Shown here piece by piece: positions 1-9,149 of a stretch of DNA of 64,000 nucleotides. The notes beneath the pieces were generated by a model. That model did no database searches, was not told where the DNA came from, and saw only the letters and a program-made list of their open reading frames with translations. The position numbers and the translations under genes were made by a program. Within the stretch, counting starts at the first letter, position 1; every line of letters begins with the position of its first letter. Source of the DNA: Nocardioides sp. S5 (GTDB lineage Bacteria; Actinomycetota; Actinomycetes; Propionibacteriales; Nocardioidaceae); contig NZ_CP022296.1 in assembly GCF_017310035.1 (NCBI RefSeq), positions 3,472,001-3,536,000 on the forward strand. Reading direction: 5' to 3'.

Positions 1-546
1 GTCTTGCTCCTCGCGGGGGATGGCGTACTCGCGCCGTAGGTTCTCCGCCGTCTCGAGCATTCCACCGGGCACGGGGTAGTGCCGACCGCCGGCCGTCTGC
101 CTACCACGTGTCAGGCCGTCGCGGATCCTCACGCCGGAACGGGCACCGCCCCAGCGCATGTCGAGGGAGTAGAACGCGACGTTGCTCATGGACTCGGCAC
201 CACCGGCGATGACGACATCGCTGGCCCCCGTGCCGACCTGCATCACCGCGTTGATCACGGCCTGCAGGCCCGACCCGCAGCGGCGATCGACCTGCTGGCC
301 ACCCACGGTGATCGGCAGGCCGGCGTCGAGCGCGATGACCCGGCCGATCGCCGGAGCCTCGGGGTTGGGATAGCAGTGGCCGACGATCACGTCGTCGACC
401 TGGTCGTAGCCGATGCCGGTGCGCTCGAATAGGCCCTGCACCGCGATCACGCCGAGGTCGACCGGTGTGACGTCGACGAACATGCCGCCGTAGCGGCCGA
501 TCGGGGTGCGGACGGGTTCGCAGATGACGACGTCACGTGCGCTCAT
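1..546 (-). CDS. Acetyl-CoA acetyltransferase (thiolase), 3' part outside the window
   Basis: Thiolase that cleaves 3-ketoacyl-CoA, or condenses acyl-CoA, through a cysteine nucleophile. The frame opens at ATG 546 with GAAAGG about 7 bases upstream and runs off the window edge, so only about 182 N-terminal residues are visible. The N-terminus VVICEPVRTPIGRYGG and the nucleophile motif DRRCGSGLQAV (Cys near residue 91) followed by GGAESMSN are those of the degradative FadA/AtoB family. It lies directly downstream of a decayed dehydratase and SDR on the same strand, so it was the last visible gene of a beta-oxidation-like operon. Unlike those neighbours it has no frameshift in the visible part. 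Substrate unknown. Confidence 0.88.
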   Translation of the reverse strand, partial: MSARDVVICEPVRTPIGRYGGMFVDVTPVDLGVIAVQGLFERTGIGYDQVDDVIVGHCYPNPEAPAIGRVIALDAGLPITVGGQQVDRRCGSGLQAVINAVMQVGTGASDVVIAGGAESMSNVAFYSLDMRWGGARSGVRIRDGLTRGRQTAGGRHYPVPGGMLETAENLRREYAIPREEQD

Positions 547-572
547 GTCATGGCCTTTCGTGGGTGGTCAGG

Positions 573-1408
573 TCAGCCGACAGCGCGGCCGGCGGGGTCT
601 CGTCGGAGCCGCGGAGGGAGACTCGCGCTGTCATCCGCGAGCGCGAAGATCAACCTGGCCGGGTGGCCACAGAACAGCGGGGCCGGGTTGCGGTGTCGAA
701 GAGCGCATACGTCGTCCGAGGGCGCCGCGAATCGCAGCGCCTCCGTGAGCAGGAGCGTCGAGAGCGGGCCGTGCACGACGAGCCAGGGGTAGCCCTCGAC
801 GCGGGTAGTGTGCGGCCAGACGTAGTGGATGCGATGGGGTTTGGCGGTCGCCGCGATGAAGCGCATCAGCGGCGTCGGATCGGTGGTGAAAAGTCCACGC
901 CCGCTCACCATCGGCGATCGGTGGCGGCCCGGCAGGCGTGCGCCGAGGCAGGTGACGAATCGGTGTATGCCGTTGGCGCGGGAGCGGCCTCGTGGTAGCA
1001 CAAGTCCTGCCGCCGGATCAGCAGCAGGGCGCCGTCCGGCTCGCTGAGGCGGGTGGTCGCCCTCGCCACGGTACGACCCCTCTTCTCCTCGACCGAGTCG
1101 ACGACGGCCTCGCGGACCACCTCGGAGCCCGACCCACAGGTCGCCGTGCAACATCACCTCGCCGCCCGCGAACATCCGGCGCGGCATGTCGATCGGCAGC
1201 AAGGAGCCGCCGCGGCGCGGATGCCCGTCGGGCCGATGACGGAGGAGGCCGGCCAGCGGGGCAGTGCCACCCAGTGAAGCAGCAGCGGCAGTACGTCGAC
1301 GGCCGCCACCGCAGGGGCACCGCTGTCGAGCCGCGCGGTCGGGGCTTCCACCGGCGCCGGGTCGATCAACTCGACCGAGCGGTCGGTGCGAGACGTCCAG
1401 CCGGTCAC
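573..1408 (-). pseudogene. Broken FAS1-like (HTD2/mesaconyl-C4-CoA hydratase family) dehydratase
   Basis: Family members hydrate or dehydrate acyl-CoA (3-hydroxyacyl-CoA dehydratase or mesaconyl-CoA hydratase type) with a hotdog fold. Recognisable blocks lie in different frames of the minus strand: [18 protein letters not shown] near 1260-1330, [20 protein letters not shown] near 1140-1200, VVDSVEEKRGRTVARATTRL near 1050-1110, and HRIHYVWPHTTRVEGYP then LVVHGPLSTLLL near 750-850. At least three frame changes are needed to join them, so no full protein can be made as written. A GTG at 1408 overlaps the stop of the upstream SDR (GTGA), showing former translational coupling. Decay is preferred because the adjacent SDR is also damaged; clustered sequencing indels cannot be excluded. 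Confidence 0.75.
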
Positions 1409-2032
1409 ATGTGCCGCCCGCCCGTAACCTCGCTGACCGTGCCGGTCACGTAGGACGACAGCTCCGAGCCCAGGAACAGCGCCACCGACGCGATCTCGGA
1501 CGCCTCGCCGGCGCGCCCGATCGGGATCTCGGCCATCTTGGCGTCCCACACCCTCCGCGGCATCGCCTCGGTCATCGCCGAGCGGATCAGTCCGAGCTGG
1601 ATCGCGTTGACGCGCACACCGTGGTGGGCCACCTCCTTGGCCGCGGCCTTGGTCAGGCCGACGATGCCGGCCTTGGCGGCGGAGTAGTTGGTCTGCCCCA
1701 TCAGCCCCACCTTGCCGGAGATGGACGAGATGTTGATGATCGCTCCCGACCTTCTGCTCGCGCATGATCGCGGCGGCCAGCCGGGTGCCGTTCCAGCAAT
1801 CCTTGAGGTGGACCGCGATGACCGGGTCGAACTGGACCTCGGTCATCGTGCGCATCGTCGCGTCGCGCGTGATGCCGGCGTTGTTGACGACGACGTCGAG
1901 CGAGCCGTAAGCCGTCACCACGGCGTCGAGGGCACGTTGGACGTCCTCGGCGCTCACCACGTCACACGCGATGCCGGTAGCGACGTCCTCGCCAAGTGCT
2001 GCGGCAGCCTTGCCCGCGAGCAGTCGTCCCAT
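1405..2032 (-). pseudogene. Broken short-chain dehydrogenase (FabG-like)
   Basis: NAD(P)-dependent SDR, probably a 3-hydroxyacyl-CoA dehydrogenase by context. The protein opens MGRLLAGK and continues [13 protein letters not shown], so the Rossmann TGxxxGxG segment expected at residues 10-25 is absent. This looks like an in-frame deletion of roughly 35-40 codons right after the start. [14 protein letters not shown] is present. A frameshift near 1740-1760 then moves the reading to [20 protein letters not shown], which holds the catalytic Tyr and Lys, and on to the C-terminus at 1405. Its ATG overlaps the stop of the upstream acyl-CoA dehydrogenase remnant (TGATG). Loss of the cofactor loop plus the frameshift make an active enzyme very unlikely. 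Confidence 0.8.
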
Positions 2033-2125
2033 CAGTTGCTTCCCTTCTCGTCTTGCGCCGCCAGTTGGGCGGCGATCAGGTTGCGCTGGATCTCATTGGT
2101 GCCGCTCGCCGACGATCATCAGCGG
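2032..2125 (-). pseudogene. C-terminal remnant of an acyl-CoA dehydrogenase
   Basis: Only the tail of the gene survives. NAPLMIVGE is followed, after a one-base shift, by [17 protein letters not shown] and a stop that overlaps the start of the next gene. The GTNEIQR block is the usual C-terminal signature of acyl-CoA dehydrogenases. Sequence upstream of about 2125 does not continue the family. Confidence 0.65.
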
Positions 2126-2188
2126 GGCGTTCGGAGCATTTACCCCAATGTCAACCTCCACGCTACAGTCGCCTGGAGCTGCGGAAAG

Positions 2189-2947
2189 TCACCGCGGAGC
2201 CAATCGAAGGGCGCCATCGAGCCGGACGGTCTCACCGTTCACATAGGGGTTTTCCAGAAGTTGAAGGGCCATTTGTGCATATTCGCCCGGATGTCCCAGG
2301 CGCCTCGGGAAGGGCACGTTTGCCTCCAAACTCTCACGGATCTCCACCCGCAACCGGGCGAGCATCGCCGTGTTGAACACGCCAGGAGCGATAGTGTTCA
2401 CGCGAATCGCCGAACTCGCCAGGTCCCGGGCTGCCACAAGCGTCATCCCGTGGACTGCTGCCTTGGAGGCAGCGTATGACGTCTGGCCGATCTGACCATC
2501 GAAGGCTGCGACGGATGCGGTGAGTACGATCGCTCCGCGCTCTCCCTCACGGAGATCATTGACCGCGATCCGTGCCGCTGCCAGGCGTAGGACGTTGTAC
2601 GTGCCGACCAGATTGACGTCGAGCACTTCTCGGAAGCTGGCGAGCGAGTTGGGATTTCCCTCATGGTCCAGGATCCTCAGCCTGTCGCCACCACGGCCGG
2701 CGCAGTGCACGACTCCACGAAGCGGGCCAGCAAGTTCGAAGGCCTGCTCACACTCGGCCTCGTTCGTAATATCCATCTCGACGAATTCAGCGGAACTGCC
2801 GAGTCGGCCAGCAAGGGCCAACCCATTGGAGTTCGCGAGGTCGCCGATGATGACCCTCGCCCCCGCGCCGACAAGGGCGTGACACGTCGCCGCGCCGAGC
2901 CCCGACGCACCTCCGGTCACGAGAAAGGTCTGACCATTCAGTCTCAT
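2189..2947 (-). CDS. HSD10-like short-chain dehydrogenase / 3-hydroxyacyl-CoA dehydrogenase
   Basis: Predicted NAD-dependent 3-hydroxyacyl-CoA dehydrogenase of the type II (HSD17B10-like) SDR group, oxidising a 3-hydroxyacyl-CoA before thiolysis. It has 252 residues: TGGASGLG at 11-18, VHCAGRGG in place of the common NNAG, catalytic Ser145, Tyr158 and Lys162 (TASVAAF...SYAASKA), and NTIAPGVF after the active site. ATG 2947 is chosen because GGGAG lies 6 bases upstream and the Rossmann fold starts right there; a longer open frame upstream lacks a ribosome site. It is a close paralogue of the gene at 19983-20750, and both share an upstream 23-bp motif. Intact, in contrast to its downstream neighbours. 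Confidence 0.88.
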   Translation of the reverse strand: MRLNGQTFLVTGGASGLGAATCHALVGAGARVIIGDLANSNGLALAGRLGSSAEFVEMDITNEAECEQAFELAGPLRGVVHCAGRGGDRLRILDHEGNPNSLASFREVLDVNLVGTYNVLRLAAARIAVNDLREGERGAIVLTASVAAFDGQIGQTSYAASKAAVHGMTLVAARDLASSAIRVNTIAPGVFNTAMLARLRVEIRESLEANVPFPRRLGHPGEYAQMALQLLENPYVNGETVRLDGALRLAPR

Positions 2948-3390
2948 CTGAGCTCCCGATCGGTAGAGCGAGGCATCCCGACTGCGATGCGCCACTCCTG
3001 ATCCACTGCGTGTCGTGGGCGAAGGAAGCCCATAAGACCCGTTGTCCCCGTTGATGACGTCCAAACCACCCGGGCGATGAACCGACTCCTGGCGCCTTCA
3101 CCAAGCAGCCCCGAGCTCGCGCGACCACGACTCGGCGGGCCATGGTGGGCCTGAGATCCTGCAGCGTTTCGCAAAGGATCAAACGACGGGGACGACCGTG
3201 CCACGCCTTACTCCCGCCTGAAGGTTGAGGATACTTTATCTACTACTCATCCCAATTGCCAGAGCCCGCGTTGACTCACGAAGACCTCCGCGTAGCTCGA
3301 TACGTTGCCTCACCTGAAAGCCTCCGCGGAGCAGGGTGTCGGTCACTGGTGTCCGCGTGGGTGTCGGGGATACGCCCAGAAGATGGGTTT
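2948..3390. other. Intergenic stretch without a convincing gene
   Basis: About 440 bases between the HSD10-like SDR and the integrase remnant. No frame gives a recognisable protein. Relatively AT-rich around 3225-3265, where the motif shared with 18642-18664 lies. The left end of the dead integrase element may begin near 3330. Confidence 0.5.
3230..3252 (-). promoter_or_regulatory. 23-bp motif shared with the region upstream of the 18791 gene
   Basis: Read on the minus strand this is GGATGAGTA-N5-TAAAGTATC. The same sequence with 20 of 23 positions identical occurs at 18642-18664 on the plus strand. At both places it points toward acyl-CoA catabolic genes, and the two sets encode paralogous SDRs. 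It is an imperfect dyad at best; a shared operator or promoter element is inferred. Confidence 0.4.
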
Positions 3391-3907
3391 ATGATGAGTC
3401 AGCGCCACAGGCAGTGACCAAGGCGAAGGCCGCGCTCTTATGCCGGTGCCGCGCGGGCCAAGAAGACGGCGATCCTCGACGAGTTGGTCGAGCTGACGGG
3501 TTAGCATCGCGACTATGCGCCGGCGGCGCTGCGCGACACGCTGAAGTTGAAGGTCGCCAAGCCGCGGGCGCGCCGGGGATCGACATACGGGCCGAGGATC
3601 GGCGTGGCTCTGATCAAGTGCTGGGCGGTGCTGCGCGCCCCGGCGGGCAAGCGTCTCGCGCCGATGCTGCCGTTCCTGGTGCCGCTGCTGCGCCGCGACG
3701 GGGAGCTCGACCTGACCGACGATGAGGCCGCGTTGCTGGTCGCGATGAGCGCGGCGACCACTGATCGCCGGTTGGCCGGCGAGCGGGACAAGATGATGCC
3801 GCGGGGCCGCTCCCACACCAGGCCCGGGAGCTTGTGAAGCCCCAGATCCCGATCCGGACGTGGGCCGACTGGGACGACGCTGTTCCGGGGGTTCGTGGAG
3901 ATCGACT
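3391..3907 (+). pseudogene. Dead DDE integrase/transposase, N-terminal half
   Basis: Remnant of an actinobacterial integrase-core transposase. It begins at an ATG at 3391 (MMSQRHRQAVTKAKAAL). After a one-base shift it reads AARAKKTAILDELVELTG, hits an in-frame TAG where a Trp is usual, and resumes HRDYAPAALRDTLKLKVAKP and KMMPRGRSHTRPGSL before another stop. IPIRTWADWDDAVPG then FVEID follows with a further shift. The catalytic core beyond FVEID is missing; a group II intron fragment is joined at about 3908. Non-functional. Confidence 0.7.
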
Positions 3908-3912
3908 GAATC

Positions 3913-4109
3913 CGGTAACGGCTCGCCGCGGAGGTGCACTCCCTGAACGGGGGCAACGCCATTGCGGTGATCCGCAGGCTCAACCCGATCATCCGGGGTG
4001 GGCCGCCTACTACCGGGGAGTGGTTTCGAAGGACGTGTTCTCCGCGATCGATCATTAACCTGTGGGGACGCCTCTACCGGTGGGCACTGCGTGCCCATCC
4101 GAACAAGTC
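3913..4109 (+). pseudogene. Group II intron maturase C-terminal (GIIM) fragment
   Basis: Three short blocks in successive frames, VHSLNGGNAIAVIRRLNPIIRG, WAAYYRGVVSKDVFSAIDH and LWGRLYRWALRAHPNKS, match the maturase-specific X/GIIM domain of group II intron reverse transcriptases, known for NPIIRGWxxYY and HPNK. Two single-base shifts break it. It is cut off at PNKS by the left tip of the IS21 element at 4110. No intron RNA domains V/VI are seen, so this is only a scrap of a retroelement. Confidence 0.72.
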
Positions 4110-4283
4110 TGTCGGCGGCCACGAGAAACTGCCCGGAGACGGCCACGAAGCTGCCCACTGACGGTCATGGGATCTGCCCGACACGACGTCGTCTGCCTCG
4201 CCGCGTTGCGCGGTTGAGGCCCCTTCCTCGGGTGCGATGAGCGGGGCTGATGCGCCCTATATCGCTCCCGAGGAAGGGATGAG

Positions 4284-5318
4284 TTGAAGTCTGCCGAGGA
4301 GATCATGAAAATCCTGGATTCCTACGACCTGACAGGGTCGTTGCGTGATGCCGGCGAGCTGGCCGGCTGCTCCCACCACACGGTCAAGCACTATGTCGAG
4401 CGGCGTGCTGCCGGAGGTGAGCTGGACAAGGCGGCGGCCCGGCCGCAGTTGATCGATGAGTACCTACCCAAGGTCGAGGAGTGGGTCGAGCGGTCCTTCG
4501 GGAAGGTCCGTGCCGATGTGGCCCACGAGAAGCTGCTCGCGTTGGGCTACAAGGGTTCGGAGCGGACCACCCGCCGTGCGGTCGCGAAGGTCAAGAAGGC
4601 CTACTGGGCAGGACATGTGCGAGTGCACCGGCCGTGGTCACCGAGCCGGGGATGTGGCTGCAGTACGACTACGGCGACGGCCCCGTCGTGGACGGCGTGA
4701 AGACCGTGCTGTTCGTGGCCTGGCTGGCCTGGCCTGGTCGCGGTTCCGGGTCGTGCTCCCGATCCGTGACATGACGATGCGCTCGGTGTTCGCGGCCCTG
4801 GACGTGACGTTCCGACGACTGGGCGGGGTGCCGACCTACGTGCTGACCGACAACGAGAAGACCGTCACGGTCGAGCACATCGCCGGGATCCCGGTCCGGA
4901 ATCCGCAGCTGGTGGCGTTCGCCGAGCACTACTCGGTGGTCGTCCACACCTGCGTGCCGGCGGACCCGGCGTCCAAGGGCGGCACCGAGTCGTCGGTGAA
5001 GATCAGCAAGGCCGACGTCGTCCCCAAGGACACCAACCTGCGCGAGGAGTACGCCTCGTTCGCCGAGCTCGAGGCGGCATGTGTGGAGTTCTGCGAGAAG
5101 GTCACCACCCGGCAGCACCGGGTCACCTGTCGGCCACCGAGATGCTCGCCGAGGAACGTGCCCGGCTTCATCCAGTACCGACGACGCCGCACACGGTCGC
5201 GTTCGGCACCACCCGGGTGGTGCCGGCGAACACGCCGATGGTGATGTTCGAGTCTGGCCAGTACTCGGTTCCCCACGCCCTGTTGGCTGCGACGGTGTGG
5301 GTCCGTGCCCATGGTGTT
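4284..5318 (+). pseudogene. istA: IS21 transposase IstA, frameshifted and 3'-truncated
   Basis: DDE transposase of IS21. The N-terminal helix-turn-helix (SAEEIMKILDSYDLTGSLRDA then AGCSHHTVKHYVERR) is intact from 4284. Frame changes near 4630, 4735 and 5130 separate EPGMWLQYDYGDGP (first catalytic Asp), VLTDNEKTVTVEHIAG (second Asp) and the glutamate region GGTESSVKISKAD, then EMLAEERARLHPVP. Near 5318 the C-terminal domain stops at ATVWVRAHGVG and is joined directly to the internal part of istB, so the istA end and istB start have been deleted. GGAAG before the start is a plausible ribosome site. Confidence 0.82.
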
Positions 5319-5920
5319 GGTGAGGATGAGTGGATGGCCGCCCGGTTCCCGGGCCGTAAGTCGTTGGAGGACTTCGACTACGACCATGCCCGCGGCCTGA
5401 AACGCGAGACCATCGCCCCCTGGGCACCTTGGACTTCGTCGCCGGCAAGGAGAACGTGATCTTCCTCGGTCCGCCCGGCACCGGGAAGACCCACCTGGCC
5501 ACCTGCCTGGCGATCCGGGCCTGCCAGGCCGGGCACCGGGCTCAGTTCGCCACCGCATCGCAGTGGGTCGATCGGCTTGCCGAAGCCCACCACGCCGGAC
5601 GGCTGCAAGACGAACTATTCCGGCTGGTCAGGTATCCGGTGCTGGTCATCGATGAGGTCGGCTACATCCCGTTCGAGCCCGAGGCCGCCAATCTGTTTCT
5701 CCAGCTCGTCTCATCCCGCTACGAACGTGCGAGCCTGATCGTGACGTCGAACAAGAACTTCGCCCGCTGGGGCGAGGTCTTCGGCGACGACACCGTCGCC
5801 GCCGCGATGATCGACCGGCTCGTCCACCACGCCGAGGTCATCGCCTTGAAGGGCGACTCCTACCGGCTGAAGAACCGAGACCTCGGCCGCGTCCCAGCGG
5901 CCGTCACCGAAGAGAACTAA
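5319..5920 (+). pseudogene. istB: IS21 helper ATPase IstB, N-terminally deleted
   Basis: AAA+ helper ATPase that loads IstA on target DNA. The frame FPGRKSLEDFDYDHARGLKRE joins istA at about 5319, and a homopolymer shift near 5415 leads to TLDFVAGKENVIFLGPPGTGKTHLA (Walker A GPPGTGKT). Walker B LVIDEVGYIP, the sensor region IVTSNKNFARWG and C-terminal AMIDRLVHHAEVIALKG follow to a stop at 5920. The DNA-binding N-terminal domain of about 60-70 residues is missing, so it cannot act as a normal IstB. Confidence 0.82.
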
Positions 5921-5946
5921 GACCGAGGGGGTCAACTTTCAACCGT

Positions 5947-7207
5947 GGCGGATTCGAGCTTGGGTCGCAACACCAAGGTCATGACGAGGCTAGCGAAGAG
6001 GCCAGGACCTGAGCCGGCGTGATCCAATCGAGCGTCTTGCGGGGCCGTGTGTTGAGGCGCTCCTCGACCCTGCGGAGGTCCTCGACTGTGTAGGTGCGCA
6101 GATCGCTGCCCTTGGGGAAGTACTGGCGCAGCAGGCCGTTGCTGTTCTCGTTGGTCGGTCGCTGCCAGGGCTTGCCGGCGTGGGCGAAGAACACGCCCTC
6201 GGCGAACAGGTCTGCGACTTGGTCATGGCCGGCCATCTCCGAGCCTTGGTCCCAGGTGAGGGTGAGTCGCACCGATGGGGGCAGCTCCGCGAGGGTTTCG
6301 TGTAGTCCGGTGATGAGGTCCTCGGCGGTGCGCCGACCCGGTAGGTGGATGAGTTTGATGTAGCGACTTCGCCGGCAGACCAGCGTGGCCGATCGCGGAT
6401 AGGCCGCCGCGACCGGTGATGAGGTCGCCTTCCCAGTCACCGACTCGGCTCCGCTCGGTCGCTTCGGCTGGGCGGTGATCGATCAACAGCGCTGGCGCGA
6501 TGAAGCGGGGCGAGCGCTCGTGCGCGCGTCGGCGCCGCTTTCGCAGCGGCCGTCCGGTGCGCAAGTTCTTGGTGAGTTGCCTGCTCAGGCCGCCCTTCGC
6601 GCCGTTGTAGAGGGCTTGGTAGATCGTCTCGTGGCACACGTGCCACCGCGGCCGACTCGGGTACTCAGTCCGTAGCCACGCTGCGATCTGCTCTGGGCTC
6701 CACTCCAGCTTCAGCTTGCGCTGGACCGCCTCGCGCAACTCGGGATCGGCGGCCAGGCGCCCGCCGCGTGGACGCTCGACGCGCTCCTGGGCGCGGCTGT
6801 GCGCCAGATCGCCGTCGTAGCCGCCAATGTCATGTCTCGACGTGTTCCGACGCAGTTCGCGGCTGATCGTCGAGGGCGCGCGGCCGAGCTGGCGGGCAAC
6901 GTCGCGTATCGAGAGACCCTGTCGCCGCAGGGTGGCGATCGGCTGTCGTTCCAGCAGCGACAGGTAGCGGCCAGAGCGCTCGTGCTCGACTCGTCGCAGA
7001 GGCGGCAGGCCGCCCCGCTCGGCCCGCCACCGATACCCGGTCTTTCGACCCACGCCGACCAGCTTGCAGGCCTCCACCGTGCCCACCCCGGCCAGGATCA
7101 GATGCCAGTACTCGTCCTCGAGTCCCAAACGCCGCTTACGTCCTCGTCTGCCCATCGTCATGCCCCTTCATCTAGCAGGGGTGTTGCGACGTGGTCTGGA
7201 ACCCGCC
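5947..7207 (-). mobile_element. IS30-family element, copy 1
   Basis: Ends GGCGGATTCGAG (5947) and inverted GGCGGGTTCCAG (ending 7207) share GTCGCAACACC internally and match the ends of copy 2 at 27765-29024. It sits inside the right-end repeats of the IS21 element, with a 3-bp duplication CGT at 5944-5946 and 7208-7210, as expected for IS30. The length of 1261 bp against 1260 bp in copy 2 agrees with a one-base insertion in its transposase. Confidence 0.82.
5979..7161 (-). pseudogene. IS30 transposase with a +1 frameshift
   Basis: IS30 DDE transposase, N-terminus MTMGRRGRKRRLGLEDEYWH at 7161 with AAGGGG upstream. The N-terminal helix-turn-helix (LSIRDVARQLGRAPSTISREL) and the first catalytic Asp (VGDWEGDLITG) are in frame. 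One extra base near 6400 (compare CGATCGGCCACGCTGG with CGATCGGCACTCTGG in copy 2) shifts reading before TLVCRRSRYIKL, TWDQGSEMAGHD and NENSNGLLRQYFPKGSDL, which carry the remaining Asp and Glu. Copy 2 (27811-28992) is the intact homologue. Confidence 0.88.
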
Positions 7208-7243
7208 CGTCGGAAAGGGGTCAGTTTTTGACCGTCGTTGACA

Positions 7244-7561
7244 CCTCGGGCACTATGCCCAAGATGAAGGGGTCCACCGAACCGGGGTCAACTCCAATCC
7301 ACACAGCGGCATGAAACGCCGAGGCTAGCCAATATGCCCCTGTCGGGGCGCCCTGGTGGGCGTGAAAATGGTCGTGTGGTCGCCCGTCGACGCCGTGCCG
7401 TCGCTCTATGGTCCCTCGAGGCCGCAGGCTAGCCGGGTGCGGGAGTCGCGTCATGGGCCCTTCATTGTTGCCGTTGAGCACGAGGACTAGATTTCGTTCC
7501 GCCCAGCGGCTCCCACGGGCGACCACCTTCATCAACAAGCGGAGGTGGGAGATGAACGACG
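7244..7561. other. Non-coding left flank of the IS110-type transposase gene
   Basis: 318 bases between the IS21 right tip and the IS110 start codon. No supported gene. GTGAAAATGG near 7360 resembles an inverted CGAAAATGGCC at about 30250, beyond the other half of the same transposase gene; these could mark the ends of the original IS110 element. Confidence 0.35.
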
Positions 7562-7856
7562 ATGTTTGCTGAGTCGACCGATGAGGAGCAGATCATCGCG
7601 AGGGTTGCAGCCCTGGACAGCGGCAAGGCCGAGCTGGTCTGCTGCGTCCGGGTCCCGGCGGCTGGTGGCGGGAACGACGCCAGCAAGAGGTCTCGACGCA
7701 TTCGACGATGACCCGGTCGCTGGCCGAGCTGGCCAACAGGTTGGTCGACCTGCGGGTCGAGCGGGTGGTGATGGAGGCCACCAGCGACTACTGGAGACCG
7801 GTGTTTCTACCTGCTCGAAGCCCATGGCCTCGAGCCATGGCTGGTCAACGCCAAGG
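7562..7856 (+). pseudogene. IS110-family transposase, N-terminal part
   Basis: Starts MFAESTDEEQIIARVAALD at ATG 7562 with the RuvC-like DEDD domain opening, then KAELVCCVRVP. A shift near 7680-7710 leads to TMTRSLAELANRLVDLRVERV and VVMEATSDYWRPVF, and another shift to LLEAHGLEPWLVNAK. It is interrupted at 7857 by an IS3-family element. It resumes for a few codons (KDVKHL) at 9218-9235 and is interrupted again by a second IS3 element. The remainder lies 19 kb away at 29229-30194. Confidence 0.82.
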
Positions 7857-7890
7857 GGCCTTACCCCCGGTTCTTGGACACGGGGTGTGA

Positions 7891-8787
7891 TTACGCAGCC
7901 CTGGGCAGCGTAGCGGTGTAGCCGGTCTCGTAGGCGACCGGCGAGGTGTAGCGGCACCAGGAATGGCGTCGCTTGGTGTTGTAGCGGACAAGCCACCTGA
8001 AGACCTGCCTGCGGCACGTCAGTTCGTCGTTCCAGCAGGCGGCGTCTTGGAGGACCTCGCGCTTCATCGTGGCGTTGAACGACTCCGCGAGCGCGTTGTC
8101 GGCCGACGACCCGACCGCACCCATTGACTGGGTCACGCCGAGTTTCCTGCAGAGCTTGGCGTACGCCTTCGAGCAGTAGACCGACCCGTGGTCGCTGTGA
8201 AAGATCGCGCCCTTGAGGCTGCCCCGGGTTGCGGCGGCGGACTTGAGGGCGTCCTCGACCAGCCCGGTGCGCATGTGGTCGGCGATCGCCCACCCGGCCA
8301 GCCGACGGGAGTAGCAGTCGATCACGGTCGCCAGATACAGGTTCGTCCCGTCCGCGAGCGGCAGGTAGGTGATGTCCCCGACGTAGCGCCGGTTCGGGGT
8401 CTTGGCGGTGAAGTCCCGCTTGAGCAGATCCGGGTACTTCTGCCCTGACGGCTCCGGGATCGTGGTTTGCACCCGCCGCTTCTTCACGTAGCCACGGATG
8501 CCCTCGGCCCGCATCACCCGCGCGACGCGCTTGTGGTTCACCCGCTCACCGGCCGGCGCGCTGTCGTTGAGCTCGGCGGTGATCCGCGGCGCGCCGCAGG
8601 TGTTGTCCTCGGCATGCAACGCCCTGATCCGCGTCGCGAGCTCGGCATCAGCGCGAGCCCGCTCCTCGCGTGCCGGGGTGGCCTTGAGCCAGGCGTAGTA
8701 GGAGGAGCGCTCGATCTCGACGAGCGCGCACAGTCGCTTCACCTCGAAGGTGGCGGAGTTGTCGGCGACGAACTGGAAGCGACTCAC
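7891..8787 (-). CDS. IS3-family transposase OrfB (type b)
   Basis: DDE integrase-core transposase subunit of 298 residues. The N-terminal HTH_21-like region has CGAPRITAEL and GERVNHKRVARVM. The catalytic triad is visible as DITYLPLADG, FHSDHGSVYCS and NALAESFNATMKREV. It ends with the usual tail RRHSWCRYTSPVAYE. It overlaps OrfA by 4 bases (8784-8787), the arrangement for -1 programmed frameshifting that yields the OrfAB fusion in this family. No internal damage is seen. Confidence 0.93.
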   Translation of the reverse strand: MSRFQFVADNSATFEVKRLCALVEIERSSYYAWLKATPAREERARADAELATRIRALHAEDNTCGAPRITAELNDSAPAGERVNHKRVARVMRAEGIRGYVKKRRVQTTIPEPSGQKYPDLLKRDFTAKTPNRRYVGDITYLPLADGTNLYLATVIDCYSRRLAGWAIADHMRTGLVEDALKSAAATRGSLKGAIFHSDHGSVYCSKAYAKLCRKLGVTQSMGAVGSSADNALAESFNATMKREVLQDAACWNDELTCRRQVFRWLVRYNTKRRHSWCRYTSPVAYETGYTATLPRAA

Positions 8788-9149
8788 CAGCGCGTCTCCC
8801 CGGCGAAATACTTAGCCGCCCGCTGCAAGATCTCCCGCTCTGTGGTCAGCTTCGTCGTCTCGGCCCGCAGCGCCGCGTTCTCGGCCTCGAGCCGGGCGAT
8901 CTTCTGCTCCAGTGTCTCACCGGCCGGCGGCGATGAGCTGGTCGTCGACTTGGACTGCAACGGGGTCGAGGTCAACGTCCCATCAGCAGCCGTCTTCTTG
9001 CCGGTCCCGTAGACCTCGAGCCAGTGCCGCAACGTGCCGCGCACGATGCCGAGATCCTCGGCGATACCGCGGACCGTGGCTCCCGGGGTGGACTCGTACA
9101 AGTCGACGGCCTGACGACGGAACTCCTCGGAGTAGTTCTTCCTGGCCAT
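8784..9149 (-). CDS. IS3-family transposase OrfA (type b)
   Basis: 121-residue DNA-binding subunit. [20 protein letters not shown] and [20 protein letters not shown] form the helix-turn-helix. EQKIARLEAENAALRAETTK is a leucine-zipper-like coiled coil for multimerisation. It ends FAGETRW overlapping OrfB. Close relatives are at 26391 (truncated) and 53335 (intact). Confidence 0.93.
   Translation of the reverse strand: MARKNYSEEFRRQAVDLYESTPGATVRGIAEDLGIVRGTLRHWLEVYGTGKKTAADGTLTSTPLQSKSTTSSSPPAGETLEQKIARLEAENAALRAETTKLTTEREILQRAAKYFAGETRW

Larger units (their letters stand above)
4110..7243 (+). mobile_element. IS21-family element, degraded and carrying an inserted IS30
   Basis: Left tip TGTCGGCGGC at 4110 matches the inverted right tip TGTCAACGAC ending at 7243. 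Subterminal repeats follow, as in IS21: three GGCCACGA-like units near 4118-4175, and two GGGGTCA-type units near 5930 and 7218. Between them lie istA and istB remnants (4284-5920) and a later IS30 insertion (5947-7207). The sequences flanking 4110 and 7243 show no matching target duplication, so the flanks have probably been rearranged since insertion. Confidence 0.72.

Noticed and set aside
7221..7538. A 105-codon minus-strand frame between the IS21 end and the IS110 gene
   Set aside because: Runs into the IS21 terminal repeat and resembles nothing; treated as non-coding IS flank.
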